Below are positions 34,115-44,300 of a stretch of DNA of 64,000 nucleotides, piece after piece. The notes under the pieces were generated by a model. It had not been told where the DNA came from. It saw only the letters and a program-made list of their open reading frames with translations, and searched no databases. Position 1 is the stretch's first letter; the number at the start of each line of letters is the position of its first letter. The position numbers and the translations under genes are program-made. The stretch is from an uncultured Winogradskyella sp. (GTDB taxonomy: Bacteria > Bacteroidota > Bacteroidia > Flavobacteriales > Flavobacteriaceae): assembly GCF_947501905.1 (NCBI RefSeq), contig NZ_CANMXL010000001.1:62001-126000 (forward strand), given 5' to 3'.

Positions 34115-35044
34115 TTAGAAAAAACGTGGCGATATAATTTTACCAATCTTTTTAATTTCAAATCTTAAAATTATCTCGTGCGTACCACTGTTGTAGTTAT
34201 TTATACCAGAAGTTGTTAAATCATAACCGTAGCCAATATACATCTGATCAGAAATCTGAAATCCTGCTAAACCTGCAATAGAATCATCCCAGCGCCATGC
34301 TAAGCCTACTGTTAACTTATCATTTAATAATGCATTGGCAGATAAATCAATAATATAGGGTGCTCCAGAAACAGCTTTAACCAAAAAAGATGGTTTTAAC
34401 TTAACATTACTATTCAAATCAAAAACATAACCTCCTGTAAAAAAAAAGTGCAAACGCTCTGTAGCTAGTGATTCTTCAAAGTCATCATAATGCTCTGTAG
34501 TTAAAAAATTTGGAGCAGAAAATCCTAAATACCAATCACGACTACTTAAATATAAACCTGTACCTAATATTAATGCATTTTGACTAATGTTTTGGTTAAA
34601 TAGTACATCTTCATCTTGAAACTGCCCCTTACTCCAATCCGTACTTATATTATGCCAACCTGCCTTAATCCCAAACGATAATTTTGTGTTATTATCATTA
34701 ATTGGTATTGTGTATGAAAAGTTAGCGTCTATAAAAGATTCTCTAGCTGGCCCCAGAGCATCACTTACTACATTTAAACCAATTGCTAGCCTTTCGTTAC
34801 GTAAAGGAGAATGTATTCCTAAAGATTGAGTTTGTGGTGCTCCATCAATACCTACCCACTGTGTTCGATGAAGACCAACTATACTTAATGTTTCTCTTTG
34901 TCCTGCATATGCAGGATTTATACTCAAAGTATTGTACATATAGTGTGTATACTGAGGGTCTTGTTGTCCATAACTAAATGTTGATATTAGCGTAAGAACT
35001 ACAACTATGCTAATTAATGATGGTTTACCTATCGTATTTTTCAT
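34115..35044 (-). CDS. PorP/SprF family type IX secretion membrane protein
   Basis: 309 residues with a signal peptide (cleavage near TFSYG-Q). It begins with the family hallmark QDPQYTHYMYNTLSINPAYAG, followed by barrel strands to the C-terminus. These outer membrane proteins support type IX secretion or gliding adhesin export and usually pair with a secreted partner. None is adjacent here, so it is an orphan copy. A -7-like TAGTTTTG lies just upstream (35052-35059, minus). Confidence 0.88.
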   Translation of the reverse strand: MKNTIGKPSLISIVVVLTLISTFSYGQQDPQYTHYMYNTLSINPAYAGQRETLSIVGLHRTQWVGIDGAPQTQSLGIHSPLRNERLAIGLNVVSDALGPARESFIDANFSYTIPINDNNTKLSFGIKAGWHNISTDWSKGQFQDEDVLFNQNISQNALILGTGLYLSSRDWYLGFSAPNFLTTEHYDDFEESLATERLHFFFTGGYVFDLNSNVKLKPSFLVKAVSGAPYIIDLSANALLNDKLTVGLAWRWDDSIAGLAGFQISDQMYIGYGYDLTTSGINNYNSGTHEIILRFEIKKIGKIISPRFF

Positions 35045-35622
35045 TTGTATACAAAACTAAATATTATAATATCCAATGCCATAAACTATATTGTCCATCT
35101 ATTATTAATTTCTAATATGCTGTTAGTATATTGATTAGTACAAATTATAAGAAATGTTTTATTGGATTCCATAATCATTAGTAGAAAGTTCGTTAAATAT
35201 ACTCAATCATCTACAATTTTTAATAAAAGAAGATTACGTATAAATACTTAGTTTATGTTTTAGAAAAATCAACAACAATTACATTAAAAATAGAATAAAA
35301 AATAAAACCCAACGCTTTTATAAATAACTCCCATTTATTTATAATTTTCGTTGGGTTAATTAGTCCATTTTTGACATAATGTTATATCAAATTTACGCTT
35401 GTTATATTTTTTATAATTATTTAGATTTTTATGAATTTCATTTTTATAGATAAAATCCCATTTTTATCGACAAAATCTATTTTATGCTCAAGAACAATAA
35501 TGAATAGTAATTTTTTGCAAAAAGATTACTTTGAGAGATTAAAGCAAAGGCTGATTATAATTTTTAAAAATTATATCTTTTAGACCATTGTTTTATATAT
35601 TGCATATTAAATTATTTACGAG
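35045..35622. other. AT-rich non-coding region with repeats and hairpin
   Basis: 578 bp without a credible gene. It contains a hairpin with arms AACCCAACG (35306-35314) and CGTTGGGTT (35349-35357), an inner stem of about 10 bp, and a T-rich run on the minus side. It also has two 19-bp direct repeats, CATTTTTATAGATAAAATC (35439-35457) and CATTTTTATCGACAAAATC (35459-35477), two mismatches apart with a period of 20 bp. These are probably regulatory for the GTPase operon at 35623. Confidence 0.45.
35439..35477. repeat. tandem 20-bp direct repeat
   Basis: Two 19-bp copies with a 20-bp period and only two differing bases, about 146 bp before the first gene of the GTPase unit. The phasing suggests two protein-binding sites on the same helix face. 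Confidence 0.5.
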
Positions 35623-35973
35623 ATGAAAGCGAAAGTAAACGGCAAAACACCTAAGGAAGAAACTCTTGAAACATCTAAGATAGATGCTATTAAGAATATT
35701 ATTTTTGGCGAAAATATCAGTTCTTACAATAAGGAGTTTGAGACTATAAAAAATGATATTGCTAATAAAAAAGAAGAATTGCTTGATCTTATTAGTGAAA
35801 CAAGAAAAGAGTTAGAAACTGCAATAGACACTCTTGGCAGTGATATAAACATTAGAATTACTGAGCTAGATGATAAGCTTGAAGAAAAGGTAGGCACATT
35901 AAATGACACCTTAGTAAACAAGAAATCTTTAAGTGACTTATTTATAAAATTGGGTAATAAACTAAATGACTAA
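35623..35973 (+). CDS. coiled-coil protein of GTPase unit
   Basis: 116 residues, almost all helical, with a long coiled coil (about 35-100) of apolipoprotein-like heptads. There is no signal peptide and no named domain. It is the first gene of a four-gene unit with a small GTPase; it may be a scaffold or an assembly partner. The next gene starts 6 bp after its stop. Confidence 0.6.
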   Translation: MKAKVNGKTPKEETLETSKIDAIKNIIFGENISSYNKEFETIKNDIANKKEELLDLISETRKELETAIDTLGSDINIRITELDDKLEEKVGTLNDTLVNKKSLSDLFIKLGNKLND

Positions 35974-35979
35974 TCCACT

Positions 35980-36786
35980 GTGCATCAAGGTGAAGAAACA
36001 AAAATAGATTTATTAAAAAATCTTCTTCTCAATGATGACAGATTAGAAATTAATGCACTAAAGTTAAAAATAAAACATCTTGAAGATTTACTGGAGAGCA
36101 AAAAACAGCTTTCTAAAAAAGTAGACCCAATAATAGATAAAAAATTAGACGCTTACACTGAAGAAATACCTATTGCTCTTGGACCAGTAATTACTGAGTC
36201 ATTAAAAAATGAAATTGAAAACTCCAAAGACCAGGTTGTAGATGCACTTTATCCTATCATTGGTAAAATGATTAAAAAATACATTCAGAAAGAGTTTCAA
36301 ATCTTATCAGAAAAAATAAATTCCCAAATAAAAAAGCGTTTTTCTTTTATGGGTTTCTTCAGAACCGCCAAATCTAAATTTACAGGCGTAGAGGAAGATC
36401 AATTAATACTTAACCAAATAGGAGAAACAGAAATTCAAGAGATTTATATTATTGAGAAAAACTCTGGCATACTTAAAGGAAATTACTCTATTACAAAGAC
36501 AATTGATAAAGACGTTTTATCTGGTATGTTAACTGCCATAAAAAGTTTTGTAGAAGATGCCTTTAAAACTGGCAATGATAATTTAGAGTCTATAGAATAT
36601 GGCTTATACAACATTCATATTCAGAATTTTAAAACATATTATATCGCTGTTGTAGTCCATGGCGTTTTTGATGCAAACTATCAACAGAAACTAAAAGACA
36701 AGCTATTGAATTTCTCAAAAAAACACTATAAAGCTACAGCTTCAAATTCTAAACTTTCTAATGCTCTAAAAACTAGTTTTTCTTAA
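35980..36786 (+). CDS. coiled-coil protein with roadblock/longin-like C-terminal domain
   Basis: 268 residues with a GTG start at 35980. A coiled coil is at about 18-40, then helical repeats with KKYIQKEFQILSEKINSQIKKRF. The C-terminal 125 residues (EIYIIEKNSGILKG ... VLSGMLTAIKSFVEDAF ... LESIEYGLYNIHIQNFKTYYIAVVVHG) have the alternating strand-helix pattern of profilin-like roadblock or longin domains, which in other systems act on small GTPases. Similar domains are known from OmpA-type proteins of cyanobacteria and Bacteroidota. The stop overlaps the GTPase start by one base. Confidence 0.6.
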   Translation: MHQGEETKIDLLKNLLLNDDRLEINALKLKIKHLEDLLESKKQLSKKVDPIIDKKLDAYTEEIPIALGPVITESLKNEIENSKDQVVDALYPIIGKMIKKYIQKEFQILSEKINSQIKKRFSFMGFFRTAKSKFTGVEEDQLILNQIGETEIQEIYIIEKNSGILKGNYSITKTIDKDVLSGMLTAIKSFVEDAFKTGNDNLESIEYGLYNIHIQNFKTYYIAVVVHGVFDANYQQKLKDKLLNFSKKHYKATASNSKLSNALKTSFS

Positions 36787-37265
36787 TGTCAAATTCAAAA
36801 AAAATAGTGCTGTTAGGGCATTTTGGAGTTGGTAAAACATCAGTAATGCGTAAGTATGTTACCGACGAATTTAGCTCTGATTATAAAGTTACTATTGGTG
36901 TGCATATTTTAAAGAAAGATGTTGAAGATATATCATTAATTCTTTGGGATATTGAAGGTACAAAAGATATTAACCGTATTAACAAATCTTATTTGCTTGG
37001 TGCGCATAGCTTTATAATCACTTACGATATTACACGTCCTTCTACATTTCAAAACTTAGAGAGTCAGATAACTGGATTAAAAAAAGATTTTCCAAACGCA
37101 TTAATTAAAGTCATAGGCAACAAAGTAGACTTACTTGAAAAAACAGCAATACAAGAAGATAGAGACAAACAAATAGTATCTATTACCGACTATTTAACGA
37201 GTGCTAAAACTGGAGAGAATATTGAAACTTTGTTTCTTAGTATTGCGTCAGAACTATCAAAATGA
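36786..37265 (+). CDS. Ras/Rab-like small GTPase
   Basis: 159 residues. P-loop GHFGVGKTS (11-19), switch I Thr near 36 (VTIGVH), switch II DIEGT (55-59), NKVD (112-115) and SAK (139-141) are all in place. The residue after DxxG that is catalytic Gln in Ras (DTAGQ) is Thr59, so intrinsic GTP hydrolysis may be slow and need a partner. No membrane anchor or lipid site is seen. It overlaps the kinase start by 4 bp and the sensor-domain protein by 1 bp, so the three genes are made together. Confidence 0.85.
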   Translation: MSNSKKIVLLGHFGVGKTSVMRKYVTDEFSSDYKVTIGVHILKKDVEDISLILWDIEGTKDINRINKSYLLGAHSFIITYDITRPSTFQNLESQITGLKKDFPNALIKVIGNKVDLLEKTAIQEDRDKQIVSITDYLTSAKTGENIETLFLSIASELSK

Positions 37266-38746
37266 ACACTTTAAAACAACTTAGGTCATTATACTTAGAG
37301 GAGAACACGCAGTTTATCCTTACAAGTAATGATGGTAAAATTCTAGAAAGTGATCATGTTTTGTTTCTTGCAGAATCAGGTAAAAATATTGAAGAAATTC
37401 ACTTATTTTTTACTCATATTTTTGACTCAATTGAAGAAGGAAGCATTCATTTTTCTTGTGTTCATTTTAATATAGAAGACAAAAAACTTATATGCGATAT
37501 TACCATAAAAAAGATTATAGATTCTGATGACTTTTTAATCATAATCTCGGATTTTTCAAAACACTATAATTCATTTCATAGCTTAACGCAATCAAGGAAT
37601 GAGACAGCCATTAATGCAGAACTATTAGCGCAAGACAATCTTAATTTAAGCAGAAAGGAAGCAATAAAAAACAAATTTATTGCTAATTTTAATCATGAAA
37701 TAGTTAGTCCTATTCAGAGCATACTCACCTTTACTGGAATGCTGAAAAAGACATCTTTAAGTACTACTCATAAAGAGTATCTTGATATATTGAGTAACTC
37801 ATCTGATGTACTAAAATCGATGGCTAATGATATTTTTGATATATCGCTTATTGAAACCGGTAATCTTCAAATAAACAAAACACGATTTAGTTTAAAAAAA
37901 CTTATTAATCTATTAAGTGCTGAATACTCAAAAAAATGCGCTGAAGTTGGACTTACATTTGTTACTGAGTATGATGCTGAAATGCCTACTTATGTGGTTA
38001 GTGATAAGTTTCGGATACAGCAAATTGTTAAAAACTTACTTAATAATGCTCTAAAATATTCTGATGCGGGAAGCATTTCTTTAGTGGTTAAACCTGTCTA
38101 TAAAAGGGCACGGAAAATTACATTTTCTATCACTGTAAACGATACAGGTATTGGCATTCCTAAAGAACATCACGAAACTATTTTTAGAAGTTTCACTAGG
38201 TTAGAACAAAGTAAAAATACAATTGGCAATGGATTAGGTCTAACACTAGCTAAAGAATTAGCTGAGCTATTGGACTCCAAAATCACTTTAGAAAGTGAAG
38301 TCGGCAAAGGGTCTTCATTCTCAGTTACAGTTAGAGCAACTACTCCACTTACTGAACAAAAGAAAATCATTTCAGAAAGTAATTCTGAAAACAAAGAAAT
38401 CTTATTGGTTGAAAACAACCCAAATGACCAATTAAGCATTTTTAAAATGATAGCGCAGCATAAACCTTACTTTTTAGATATTGCGCCTAATGGTGAGCAA
38501 GCTATTGAACTTTGCAAAAAGAAATCTTACGACCTTATTTTAATGGATTATAAAATGGATGGTCTTACCGGCCTGGAAACAGCTAAAGTTATTAATTCGA
38601 AAAATAAGACACCAATAGTTATTATAACTGGATTTAAAATCGATAAGAACACAGCCAAACTGTACAACGGTCATTACGACTCTATACTACACAAACCTTT
38701 TGATGAAGAAAGCTTAATTGAGCATATAGAATTGCACATAAAATAA
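37262..38746 (+). CDS. soluble hybrid histidine kinase (PAS-like, HisKA, HATPase, REC)
   Basis: 494 residues, no membrane helix. An N-terminal PAS-like domain (about 10-100), HisKA with H145 (NFNHEIVSP), an ATPase domain (about 235-360; N box NLLNNALKYS, DTGIGIP, GNGLGLTL) and a C-terminal receiver with phospho-Asp in LILMDYKMDG (near 425). It probably senses an internal state, perhaps the GTPase cycle, and has no DNA-binding output of its own. It is the last gene of the GTPase unit; prfC follows after 30 bp with its own -7 box. Confidence 0.87.
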   Translation: MNTLKQLRSLYLEENTQFILTSNDGKILESDHVLFLAESGKNIEEIHLFFTHIFDSIEEGSIHFSCVHFNIEDKKLICDITIKKIIDSDDFLIIISDFSKHYNSFHSLTQSRNETAINAELLAQDNLNLSRKEAIKNKFIANFNHEIVSPIQSILTFTGMLKKTSLSTTHKEYLDILSNSSDVLKSMANDIFDISLIETGNLQINKTRFSLKKLINLLSAEYSKKCAEVGLTFVTEYDAEMPTYVVSDKFRIQQIVKNLLNNALKYSDAGSISLVVKPVYKRARKITFSITVNDTGIGIPKEHHETIFRSFTRLEQSKNTIGNGLGLTLAKELAELLDSKITLESEVGKGSSFSVTVRATTPLTEQKKIISESNSENKEILLVENNPNDQLSIFKMIAQHKPYFLDIAPNGEQAIELCKKKSYDLILMDYKMDGLTGLETAKVINSKNKTPIVIITGFKIDKNTAKLYNGHYDSILHKPFDEESLIEHIELHIK

Positions 38747-38747
38747 C

Positions 38748-38755
38748 TACTTTTG
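38748..38755 (+). promoter_or_regulatory. candidate -7 box for prfC
   Basis: TACTTTTG is a perfect match to TAnnTTTG and lies 21 bp before the prfC ATG, just after the kinase stop codon. A clear -33 box is missing. Confidence 0.4.
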
Positions 38756-38776
38756 CCTTCCATTTTTATATGATCT

Positions 38777-40366
38777 ATGAGCTTTTTGTCTGAAATAGAA
38801 CGTCGACGTACGTTTGGTATTATATCTCACCCAGATGCGGGTAAAACTACACTTACAGAAAAACTATTATTATTTGGTGGCGCCATACAAGAGGCTGGAG
38901 CAGTCAAGAGTAATAAAATAAAAAAGGGTGCAACAAGTGACTTTATGGAAATTGAACGCCAAAGAGGTATATCTGTAGCAACTTCTGTATTAGCTTTTGA
39001 ATATAATGGTATTAAGATAAATATCTTGGATACTCCTGGACATAAGGACTTTGCTGAAGACACCTTTAGAACATTAACCGCTGTAGATAGTGTTATTGTT
39101 GTTATCGATGTCGCAAAAGGTGTTGAGGAACAAACAGAAAAATTGGTAGAGGTCTGTCGCATGCGCAACATACCTATGATAGTTTTTATAAACAAACTAG
39201 ATCGCGAAGGTAAAGATGCTTTTGATTTGTTGGATGAGGTAGAGCAAAAGCTGGGTCTAAAAGTTTGTCCTTTAAGTTTCCCGATTGGTATGGGTTACGA
39301 TTTTAAAGGTATATATAATATATGGGAAAAGAACGTAAACTTATTTACTGGGGATAGCAAAAAAGATATTGAAGATACCGTTGAAATTAGTGATTTGTCT
39401 TCACCAGAATTAAACAAATTAGTTGGAGAATCTCATGCTAATGATTTACGTGATAATATAGAATTGGTTAGTGGTATTTATCCAGAATTTGATAAGAAAA
39501 GCTATCTAAATGGCGAACAACAACCCGTGTTTTTTGGATCTGCATTAAATAATTTTGGTGTTAGAGAATTACTAGATTGTTTTGTTGACATTGCGCCCAA
39601 ACCTAGGCCAAAACAAAGTGAAGAACGCCTGGTAAAACCTGAGGAAGATAAGTTTACTGGATTTGTATTTAAAATACATGCCAATATGGATCCTAATCAT
39701 AGGAACCGACTTGCGTTTATAAAAATTGTATCTGGAGAATTTAAGCGCAATACACCATATTTACACGTAAGACATAACAAAAAACTAAAATTCTCTAGCC
39801 CAAATGCATTCTTTGCAGAAAAAAAGGAAATTGTTGACATCTCTTATCCTGGAGATATTGTAGGCTTACAGGATACTGGAAATTTTAAAATTGGAGACAC
39901 TTTAACTGAAGGCGAAATACTTAATTACAAAGGTGTACCTAGCTTTTCACCAGAACATTTTAGATACATTAACAACGCTGACCCAATGAAGTCTAAGCAA
40001 CTCTACAAAGGTATCGATCAACTTATGGATGAAGGTGTTGCTCAATTATTTACTCTTGATCTTAATGGTCGAAAAGTCATTGGTACGGTTGGTGCATTAC
40101 AATATGAAGTAATTCAGTATCGACTAGAACATGAGTATGGTGCAAAATGCAGTTACGAAAATCTACATGTACATAAAGCGTGTTGGGTAGATGCAGAAGA
40201 TGAAAAGAGTGAAGAATTTAAAGATTTTAAACGTGTAAAACAACGTTTCTTAGCCAAAGACAAAAGTGATCAATTGGTCTTTTTGGCAGACTCGATGTTT
40301 ACGCTACAAATGACTGAGCAGAAATATCCGAGCATTAAATTTCATTATACTTCTGAGTTTAATTAA
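38777..40366 (+). CDS. prfC: peptide chain release factor 3
   Basis: 529 residues, typical length. GTPase motifs SHPDAGKTT, the switch I region ATSDFMEIERQRGIS, DTPGHKDF and NKLDRE identify RF3. Domain II and the C-terminal domain follow. It recycles RF1 and RF2 after peptide release. It appears to have its own promoter. Confidence 0.95.
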   Translation: MSFLSEIERRRTFGIISHPDAGKTTLTEKLLLFGGAIQEAGAVKSNKIKKGATSDFMEIERQRGISVATSVLAFEYNGIKINILDTPGHKDFAEDTFRTLTAVDSVIVVIDVAKGVEEQTEKLVEVCRMRNIPMIVFINKLDREGKDAFDLLDEVEQKLGLKVCPLSFPIGMGYDFKGIYNIWEKNVNLFTGDSKKDIEDTVEISDLSSPELNKLVGESHANDLRDNIELVSGIYPEFDKKSYLNGEQQPVFFGSALNNFGVRELLDCFVDIAPKPRPKQSEERLVKPEEDKFTGFVFKIHANMDPNHRNRLAFIKIVSGEFKRNTPYLHVRHNKKLKFSSPNAFFAEKKEIVDISYPGDIVGLQDTGNFKIGDTLTEGEILNYKGVPSFSPEHFRYINNADPMKSKQLYKGIDQLMDEGVAQLFTLDLNGRKVIGTVGALQYEVIQYRLEHEYGAKCSYENLHVHKACWVDAEDEKSEEFKDFKRVKQRFLAKDKSDQLVFLADSMFTLQMTEQKYPSIKFHYTSEFN

Positions 40367-40502
40367 GAATATTGTAGTCGATTACAAAATTCACAATAAT
40401 ACGTTTTATCGAAAAAAAACAACATTTAATCGATTATTTTTATATATTAGAGCCATAAATTAAATTTTTAAGACAGATTATAACCCCAAAACTAATCTAC
40501 TT

Positions 40503-40742
40503 ATGGCTACTAACCCTAACGTTTTCAGTAACGATAAGATTACTGTAACCTACCAACCGCAATGCTGCGTTAATGCAGAACTTTGTGCAAGACAACTCTC
40601 CGAAGTGTTTAGGCACTCTGTAATACCTTGGATTGACTTAGATGGTGCAAAAACTAAGCGCATCGTAAAGCAAATACAGAAATGTCCATCTGGTGCCTTA
40701 CAGTACCAACTTAACAATGACAAAACAAAAAAATCTGCATAA
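40503..40742 (+). CDS. divergent 4Fe-4S mono-cluster protein (YjdI-like)
   Basis: 79 residues. The Cys set CCVNAELC and KCPSGALQY, with the spacing of the Fer4_19 family, should hold one iron-sulfur cluster. Its role is unknown. It is not in an operon; 136 bp of AT-rich spacer precede it and a convergent gene follows. Confidence 0.8.
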   Translation: MATNPNVFSNDKITVTYQPQCCVNAELCARQLSEVFRHSVIPWIDLDGAKTKRIVKQIQKCPSGALQYQLNNDKTKKSA

Positions 40743-40858
40743 TTCTATATTATAAAAACTATTCGAGTTATCAAATAGAAATTATTAAGCGATGGTTTAT
40801 AATTAATTTAATAAATAGCATCAAAATTTATAAACATGAACAAATTTCAATAAAATAT

Positions 40859-41176
40859 TTATGCTTGACCTGTTGGTCCAAAATTTATTGGTATTTGTGG
40901 CTGGTCATAATCTTTAATTGTACCATGTGCATTTTCGAAACGCTTTACATTTTCGCTTAAGGCTTTTACCAAACGTTTTGCATGCTGAGGTGTTAAGATA
41001 ATTCGAGACTTAACTTTACTCTTTGGTGTCCCAGGCATAATATTTACAAAATCTACTACAAACTCAGAAACTGAGTGATTGATAATTGCTAGGTTAGAAT
41101 ATGTGCCTTGAGCTACTTGCTCATCTAATTCTATATTAATTTGTCCTTGCTTCGGTTGCTTTTTTTCGTCTGCCAT
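40859..41176 (-). CDS. DUF3467 protein
   Basis: 105 residues from the chosen start MADEKKQ; an in-frame ATG six codons earlier is less likely given the family start. Conserved core: INIELDEQVAQGTYSNLAIINHS, FVVDFVNIMPG and RIILTPQHAKRL. Function unknown; in Flavobacteria it follows rpoC, as here, but a terminator separates the two. Confidence 0.85.
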   Translation of the reverse strand: MADEKKQPKQGQINIELDEQVAQGTYSNLAIINHSVSEFVVDFVNIMPGTPKSKVKSRIILTPQHAKRLVKALSENVKRFENAHGTIKDYDQPQIPINFGPTGQA

Positions 41177-41331
41177 TGAAAATTTATTTTTCACTTCCTA
41201 CTTGATTGGAAGTCTTGCTTATTTAATTTTATTTGTAAATATACCCACTAGGTTATGAAAAACCTTGTCCTCGATACATTTTGTTTTATACAAAAAACAA
41301 AACACTCGAACTGACGGTTATTGGTAAAGAA

Positions 41332-41361
41332 AAAGCCTTCAAACTATAGTAAGAAGGCTTT
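41332..41361 (-). terminator. terminator of rpoBC
   Basis: 9-bp stem (41332-41340 and 41353-41361), 12-nt loop, minus-strand T-rich tail, about 38 bp after the rpoC stop. Confidence 0.75.
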
Positions 41362-41398
41362 AAATTATATTCTCATTATCTTGAGATAAGAGTCACTA

Positions 41399-44300
41399 CT
41401 AGTTGTAATTCATCTCTTCTTTCTGTTTCATCATTTCATCGAATTCTGACTTAGACCCTACGATAATATTATCGTAATCTCTAACACCTGTACCAGCAGG
41501 AATTCTATGACCTACAATTACATTCTCCTTAAGACCTTCTAAGGTATCAACTTTACCGTTTACAGCGGCTTCATTAAGTACTTTTGTTGTCTCTTGGAAT
41601 GATGCAGCTGAGATAAATGACTTGGTCTGTAAAGATGCTCTAGTAATACCTTGTAAGATTGGTGTCGCAGTAGCTGGACTAGCATCACGTGCTGTCGCTA
41701 ATTGCTTATCTTCTCTTCTAAGGCTAGAGTTTTCATCTCTTAACTGACGTGTAGTTACAATCTGACCTTGCTTTAAGTTCTCAGAATCCCCAGCGTCTTC
41801 AACTACTTTCATTCCGAAAATCTTATCGTTTTCTTCAATGAAATCTGACTTGTGAACCAATTGGTTTTCTAAGAAAATTGTATCACCAGAATCAATAATT
41901 CTAACTTTACGCATCATCTGTCTTACAACCACCTCAAAGTGCTTGTCATTAATCTTTACACCTTGTAGTCTATAAACTTCTTGTACCTCATTAACTAAGT
42001 ACTGTTGTACTGCTGATGGGCCTTTAATGTTTAAGATATCGTTTGGTGTAATAGAACCATCAGATAAAGGCATACCTGCTTTTACATAATCGTTTTCTTG
42101 TACAAGAATCTGATTAGATAATTTTACTAAGTATTTTTTAACCTCACCTAATTTAGATTCGATAATAATCTCACGATTACCACGCTTAATCTTACCAAAT
42201 GATACAACACCATCAATTTCTGTTACTACAGCTGGGTTAGAAGGGTTACGTGCTTCGAATAACTCCGTTACACGAGGTAGACCACCAGTAATATCACCTG
42301 CTTTAGCAGATTTACGAGGTATCTTAACTAAAATCTTACCGATTTCAATTTTCTCACCATCGTCAATCATAATGTGAGCCCCTACTGGTAAGTTATAAGA
42401 ACGGATGGTTTCCCCTTTCTTATCTTCAATCAGTAATGTTGGTATTAACTTCTTGTTTCTAGATTCTGAAATTACTTTCTCTTGGAAACCTGTTTGCTCA
42501 TCAATTTCAACTTGATATGTTACACCCTGCTCAATGTTTTCATACTTCACTTTACCAGCGAATTCTGAAATAATTACACCGTTATAAGGATCCCACTGAC
42601 AAACTACAGTATCTTTCTTAAGTTTAGCACCTGGCTTCACATAAATGAAAGAACCATAAGGAATATTATTTGTACTTAGTACAATTCCTGTTTTAGCATC
42701 GGTTAATTTCAATTCTGAAGTACGAGAGATAACTACATCTACTTCGTTACCTTCATTATCCTTACTTTTTACAGTTTTTAAATCTTCGATTTCTGCAATA
42801 CCGTCAAACTTGGCAATTAACTTATTCTCTTCAGAAATGTTACCTGCAATACCACCTACGTGGAATGTACGTAATGTTAATTGAGTTCCTGGCTCACCAA
42901 TAGACTGCGCAGCTACAACACCAACAGCTTCTCCACGTTGAACCATTTTACCAGTGGCAAGATTACGACCATAACACTTCACACAGATACCTTTTTTGGC
43001 CTCACATGTTAATGGTGAACGTACTTCAATTGACTCTACTGGAGAATCGCCAATTTTCTTAGCAATTACATCATCGATATGCTCGTTTGCTGAAACTAAA
43101 AGCTCTTCAGTCAATGGATTATAAACATCATTTACAGATGTACGACCTACGATTCTTGCTTCAAGTTTTTCAACAACTTCTTCATTTTTCTTTAATGCAG
43201 AAACTTCGATACCTCTTAACGTACCACAATCTTCTTGGTATACAATAACATCTTGAGATACATCTACTAAACGACGTGTTAAGTAACCTGCATCGGCTGT
43301 TTTAAGAGCCGTATCTGCAAGACCTTTACGTGCACCGTGCGTAGAAATAAAGTATTCTAAAATTGAAAGTCCTTCTTTAAAATTAGAAAGAATCGGGTTT
43401 TCGATAATTTCTCCACCACCTGCATTAGATTTTTTAGGCTTAGCCATTAATCCACGCATACCTGTTAACTGACGAATCTGTTCTTTAGATCCACGAGCTC
43501 CAGAGTCAAGCATCATAAATACCGAGTTAAATCCTTGCTGATCCTCACGGATACGCTTCATAGATAACTCCGTTAATTCTGCATTGGTAGATGTCCAAAT
43601 ATCAATAACTTGGTTATAACGCTCGTTATTGGTAATAAGACCCATATTATAGTTACCCATAATACCATCTACTTGCTTATTAGCAGCAGCAATCATAGTA
43701 TGCTTCTCTTGAGGAATAATAATATCACCCAAACTGAATGATAAACCACCTTGGAAAGCAAACTTATACCCCAATGTTTTAATCTCATCAAGGAAAGCAG
43801 CTGTTTCTGGTACAGAAGTTACTTTAAGAATACCATGGATGATATCTCTTAATGACTTCTTAGTTAATACCTCATTAATATATCCTGCTGCTTCTGGTAC
43901 TTTTTCGTTAAAAAGTACACGTCCTACAGTAGTCTCTATAATTTGTGTTGTTAACTCCCCTTCTTCATTAAAATCTTTTGTACGTACTTTAATTCCAGCA
44001 TTTAAGTCAACTTGCTTCTCGTTGTAAGCAATTGTTACTTCTTCAGGAGAATAGAATGTTAAACCTTCACCTTTGACCGTATAATCCTTATCAGTTTTTC
44101 TGTGCTTGGTCATATAATATAAACCAAGTACCATATCCTGAGAAGGTACTGTTACTGGTGAGCCATTAGCAGGATTCAAAATGTTATGAGAAGCCAACAT
44201 TAATAATTGTGCTTCTAATATAGCCTCTGGTCCTAATGGTAAGTGTACCGCCATTTGGTCACCATCGAAATCGGCATTAAATGCAGTACACACTAATGGG

